Source of the DNA: an uncultured Eubacteriales bacterium
GTDB lineage: Bacteria > Bacillota > Clostridia > Oscillospirales > Oscillospiraceae
Length of the DNA stretch: 18,515 bases
Reading direction: 5' to 3'
NCBI GenBank assembly: GCA_900551995.1
Contig: URXW01000035.1
Coordinates: 1 to 18,515 of the forward strand
Shown: positions 15,763 through 18,515 of the stretch, piece after piece
Layout of the letters: every line of letters starts with the position of its first letter
Position numbering within the stretch: the stretch's first letter is position 1
Position numbers and translations under genes: made by a program
The notes under the pieces: generated by a model
The model's database searches: none
The model's input: only the letters and a program-made list of their open reading frames with translations
Told to the model about the DNA's origin: nothing

Positions 15763-18405
15763 TTGAGTGAAAACAAGCGCGGAAAGTCGTCCCAAGGCTT
15801 AATGGGACGCATCCGGCAGAGTGCCCGACAGATAGAAGCAGGAGCAAGAAAGGGGGCGCACCGGCTGGAGCACGAGGCACAGGAGCGGGTGCAGAACATG
15901 ACCCCCCAGCAGAGAAACGGCTGGAAGAAGGCGGGGAAGATCATCGGCACGCTGCTGCTGGTGTTCGTGATGACGGTCGCCATCTTCGCCGGGATATTCT
16001 CGGCGTATATCAACAGTGCCATGCGGGGCAAGGTGGAGGTCTATCTGGACGAGTTCGAGGCAAAGGTCTCCACGGAGCTGTACTATCAGGATCCCGACAC
16101 GGAGGAGTGGGTCATGTACCAGACGCTGTACATGAACTCCGAAAACCGCATTTGGACGGATCTGGAGGACATCCCCAAGTATTTGCAGGACGCCGCCATC
16201 GCCATTGAGGATAAGCGGTTCGAGAGCCACCACGGCGTGGACTGGAAGGGCACCAGCCGTGCCATCATCTATACCCTGTTCGGCAAGAACGTGCAGGGCG
16301 GCTCCACCATCACCCAGCAGCTGGTGAAGAACGTCACCGGCGACAATCAGGTGACGGTGAAGCGGAAGATCACGGAGATCTACCGGGCGTTGGAGCTGGA
16401 GAAGCGGTACTCCAAGGACGAGATCCTGGAGGCGTATCTCAACGAGGTGTTCTTCGGGCAGGACTGCTACGGCGTGGTCACGGCGTCGCGGATGTATTTC
16501 CGCAAGGACGTGTCCGATCTGACGCTGGCGGAGTGCGCCAGCTTGATGGGCATTACCAACAACCCCTCCATGTACGATCCCACCCTCAGCTCCTGGACGA
16601 GAGAGAACAACCGGGAGCGGCAACTGACCATCCTGAGCGAAATGCTCAGCCAGGGGAAGATCAGCAAGGAGGAGTACGAGCAGGCGAAGGAGGAGGACAT
16701 CCTGTTCTCCAACGGCTTCACCATCTCCGGTAAGTACGTGGGCAGCGACGGCACTGTGTCCGACACGAAGCCGGAGGAGGACACCTCCGGAGCGGCGGGA
16801 GACGACAGCTCCGCCGACGAGGACGACGGCCCCACCATCCGCGGGCGGAACTCCTGGTTCACCGAAGCCATGATCAGCGACGTTGCCGAGGCTCTGGTGG
16901 AGAAGTTCGGTATTACCGACAAGACCACGGAAAAGGGCACCTACACCGCCTATGAGCAGGCGTGGGACATGGTGTACAGCAAGGGCTATAAGATCTACAC
17001 CACGCAGAATCCCAAGTATCAGCAGATCGCGGAGGATGTGTGCTATAATCTGGAGAATATCCCCTATACCAGCAGCTATACGAACGCCGCCGGTGAGAAG
17101 GTGGAGGATCAGCTGCAGATCGCGCTGACCATTGTGGATCCCACCAACGGATATGTGGTGGCGATGATCGGCGGCGCGGGCGAGAAGGTGGCTGACCGCG
17201 TGTGGAACTGGGCGGTCAACGCACGGCAGTGCGGCTCCGCCATTAAGCCGCTGTCTACCTATGCCCCGGCACTGGACAACGGCACCATCAACGGCGCGTC
17301 GGTCATCGACGACTATCCCATGCTGCTGAACGGCGATGTGTGGCCGCGAAACTTCGACTGGCGGTACCGCGGTCTGACGGCACTGCACACGGCACTGGCA
17401 CAATCCCTGAACACCTGCGCCGTGCGGACGAACCTCGCCTACGGCGTGGATCGCTCCTACGACTTCATGGTGAACAAGCTGGGCTTCGAGAATCTGACGT
17501 ATACCGACTCCCAGCAGGTGGGCAACATGGCTCTGGGCGGGCTTGAAAAGGGCGTGACCACGGAGGAGATGGCGGCGGCCTTCGCTACCTTCGTCAATGA
17601 GGGCATCTACACCAAGCCCCGGACGTTCGTCCGCATTGAGGACACTAACGGCAACGTGGTGCTGGAGAATGAGGCGCAGTCCAACGTTGCCATCAAGAAC
17701 ACCACGGCGGCCGTTATGAATAGGCTGCTGCAGGAGGTGGCGTTGGTCGGTACGGGCAACGAAGCGCAGTTCAGCGGTATGCATATCGCCGGCAAGACCG
17801 GTTCCACCAACAGCAATAAGGATCGGTATTTCGTGGGCTATACGCCCTATTACAGCTGCGCCGTGTGGGCGGGCTATAAGCACAACCAGCAGATCGTTGC
17901 CAGCGGCAACCCCTGCTCCGCCATCTTCCGCAAGGTGATGAGTGCCATCCACCAGGAGCTGCCCGACAAGGACTTTTTCTCCTGTTCCGGGCTGACCAGT
18001 GTGACGGTGTGCGCCGACAGCGGTATGCTGGCGTCGGAATACTGCACCCAGGACGTGCGAGGGAACCGCGCCTACACCGCGCTGTGCGCGGCGGACAACG
18101 TGCCGACCTCCGTGTGTACCATGCACACGCCGCCCAATTACAGCGTGAACATGGTGGACGCGGACGGGAATGTGACCACCGTTACCGGCTCGGTGCTGAA
18201 CTATCAGCGTGAGCTGATCGAGGGGCACGACGAGATCGTGGTGGAGGACGCCTTTATGATGCAGGGCGGCTGGGGCGGACTTTTCGGTGAGGATCCCAAC
18301 GACAACGTGAATATGCCCGACAACGACCACGACACCACGGTGGCGGGCCCGCCGGACACCACAGACCAACCGAGCGACGTGGATGATTTTATCCGCGCAG
18401 GATGA
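15763..18405 (+). CDS. Class A penicillin-binding protein (glycosyltransferase 51 plus transpeptidase, PBP1A-like)
   Basis: A bifunctional peptidoglycan synthase that polymerises lipid II and cross-links stem peptides outside the membrane. The TTG start at 15763 is chosen because GGAAGG (15748-15753) lies nine bases upstream; the next in-frame ATG (15802) would remove a basic N-terminus and lacks a site. In 880 residues: a basic cytoplasmic region (1-55), one transmembrane helix (about 58-82), the GT51 domain with AIEDKRFESHHGVD (catalytic E149) and QGGSTITQQLVKN (178-190), an acidic low-complexity linker (about 333-357), and a transpeptidase domain with SAIK (S492 nucleophile, K495), SLN (548-550) and KTGS (678-681). 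A glycine- and aspartate-rich tail (about 830-880) follows. There is no PASTA domain. It is monocistronic, with its own promoter and terminator. Confidence 0.95.
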   Translation: MSENKRGKSSQGLMGRIRQSARQIEAGARKGAHRLEHEAQERVQNMTPQQRNGWKKAGKIIGTLLLVFVMTVAIFAGIFSAYINSAMRGKVEVYLDEFEAKVSTELYYQDPDTEEWVMYQTLYMNSENRIWTDLEDIPKYLQDAAIAIEDKRFESHHGVDWKGTSRAIIYTLFGKNVQGGSTITQQLVKNVTGDNQVTVKRKITEIYRALELEKRYSKDEILEAYLNEVFFGQDCYGVVTASRMYFRKDVSDLTLAECASLMGITNNPSMYDPTLSSWTRENNRERQLTILSEMLSQGKISKEEYEQAKEEDILFSNGFTISGKYVGSDGTVSDTKPEEDTSGAAGDDSSADEDDGPTIRGRNSWFTEAMISDVAEALVEKFGITDKTTEKGTYTAYEQAWDMVYSKGYKIYTTQNPKYQQIAEDVCYNLENIPYTSSYTNAAGEKVEDQLQIALTIVDPTNGYVVAMIGGAGEKVADRVWNWAVNARQCGSAIKPLSTYAPALDNGTINGASVIDDYPMLLNGDVWPRNFDWRYRGLTALHTALAQSLNTCAVRTNLAYGVDRSYDFMVNKLGFENLTYTDSQQVGNMALGGLEKGVTTEEMAAAFATFVNEGIYTKPRTFVRIEDTNGNVVLENEAQSNVAIKNTTAAVMNRLLQEVALVGTGNEAQFSGMHIAGKTGSTNSNKDRYFVGYTPYYSCAVWAGYKHNQQIVASGNPCSAIFRKVMSAIHQELPDKDFFSCSGLTSVTVCADSGMLASEYCTQDVRGNRAYTALCAADNVPTSVCTMHTPPNYSVNMVDADGNVTTVTGSVLNYQRELIEGHDEIVVEDAFMMQGGWGGLFGEDPNDNVNMPDNDHDTTVAGPPDTTDQPSDVDDFIRAG

Positions 18406-18407
18406 TA

Positions 18408-18437
18408 AAAAAGGAGACGCGAAAGCGTCTCCTTTTT
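18408..18437 (+). terminator. Intrinsic terminator after the PBP gene
   Basis: A GGAGACGC/GCGTCTCC stem closes on a GAAA loop and is flanked by an A-run and a T5 run (18433-18437), so the stem can extend to 13 bp. It starts three bases after the PBP stop. The A-run also allows weak function on the minus strand. Confidence 0.95.
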
Positions 18438-18491
18438 GCGTGTCGATAAACCCCTGCCGTGCGTGCAGTCTTTCTTTCTCACAGGGGGAGC

Positions 18492-18515
18492 TCGAGGGGG
18501 CGAAGCCCGCCTCGA
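18492..18515. repeat. GC-rich hairpin truncated at the window edge
   Basis: TCGAGG/CCTCGA outer arms and GGGC/GCCC inner arms fold on a GAA loop with one bulged G. It reaches the last base of the window, so its full extent and role (terminator or repeat element) cannot be judged. No gene is visible in 18438-18515. Confidence 0.5.

Noticed and set aside
15799..18369. 856-codon minus-strand frame opposite the PBP gene, and similar long antisense frames at 2870-4564, 5855-7792 and 12827-14161
   Set aside because: All lie opposite well-supported genes and have compositions expected from high-GC codon use. None shows motifs or a credible start.

Overview
The window looks like chromosomal core sequence from a GC-rich, Gram-positive anaerobe of the Clostridia, most likely an Oscillospiraceae-type gut bacterium. 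The reasons are third codon positions strongly biased to G/C, AGGAGG-type ribosome binding sites, sigma-A style promoters with 17-base spacers, a membrane-anchored parvulin foldase, a DUF1292 protein and a class A penicillin-binding protein with a TTG start. The taxonomic call is inference. I see no phage, transposase, CRISPR array, rRNA or tRNA.

Layout. (1) Positions 1-5805, plus strand: a DNA repair and processing block with the 3' nine-tenths of uvrA, a small unrecognised membrane-protein gene, recD2 and comF. The last three genes are closely spaced or overlapping (recD2/comF share ATGA). (2) Positions 5866-7029: mreB alone, with its own promoter and terminator and no mreC/mreD next to it. 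(3) Positions 7040-8392: a class I/II PLP aminotransferase with a promoter, a short minisatellite in its leader, and a perfect palindromic terminator shared with the convergent gene that follows. (4) Positions 8391-11362, minus strand: a P2-type Ca2+/Mn2+-type ATPase preceded by a strong promoter, a yybP-ykoY (Mn2+) riboswitch aptamer and an overlapping intrinsic terminator. (5) Positions 11386-14550, minus strand: an operon of a membrane-anchored foldase with two parvulin-like domains, a tcdA-type tRNA-modification enzyme and a DUF2461 protein. (6) Positions 14551-15191: a 640-base gene-free stretch with an operator-like palindrome, a 19-bp-arm GC hairpin and three direct repeat units spaced 102 and 106 bases. 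(7) Positions 15192-15541, minus strand: a DUF1292 gene with promoter. (8) Positions 15661-18437, plus strand: a class A PBP (glycosyltransferase plus transpeptidase) with promoter and terminator, followed by a partial hairpin at the window edge.

Functional themes are genome maintenance (uvrA, recD2, comF), cell envelope growth (mreB, class A PBP, extracytoplasmic foldase) and metal homeostasis. The most informative non-coding element is the riboswitch at 11187-11362. Its layout implies that Mn2+ binding sequesters one arm of the terminator and turns the ATPase on. The least explained element is the repeat and hairpin region at 14567-15193. Many long antisense reading frames exist (for example about 889 codons opposite the ATPase), but they are explained by GC-biased codon use.
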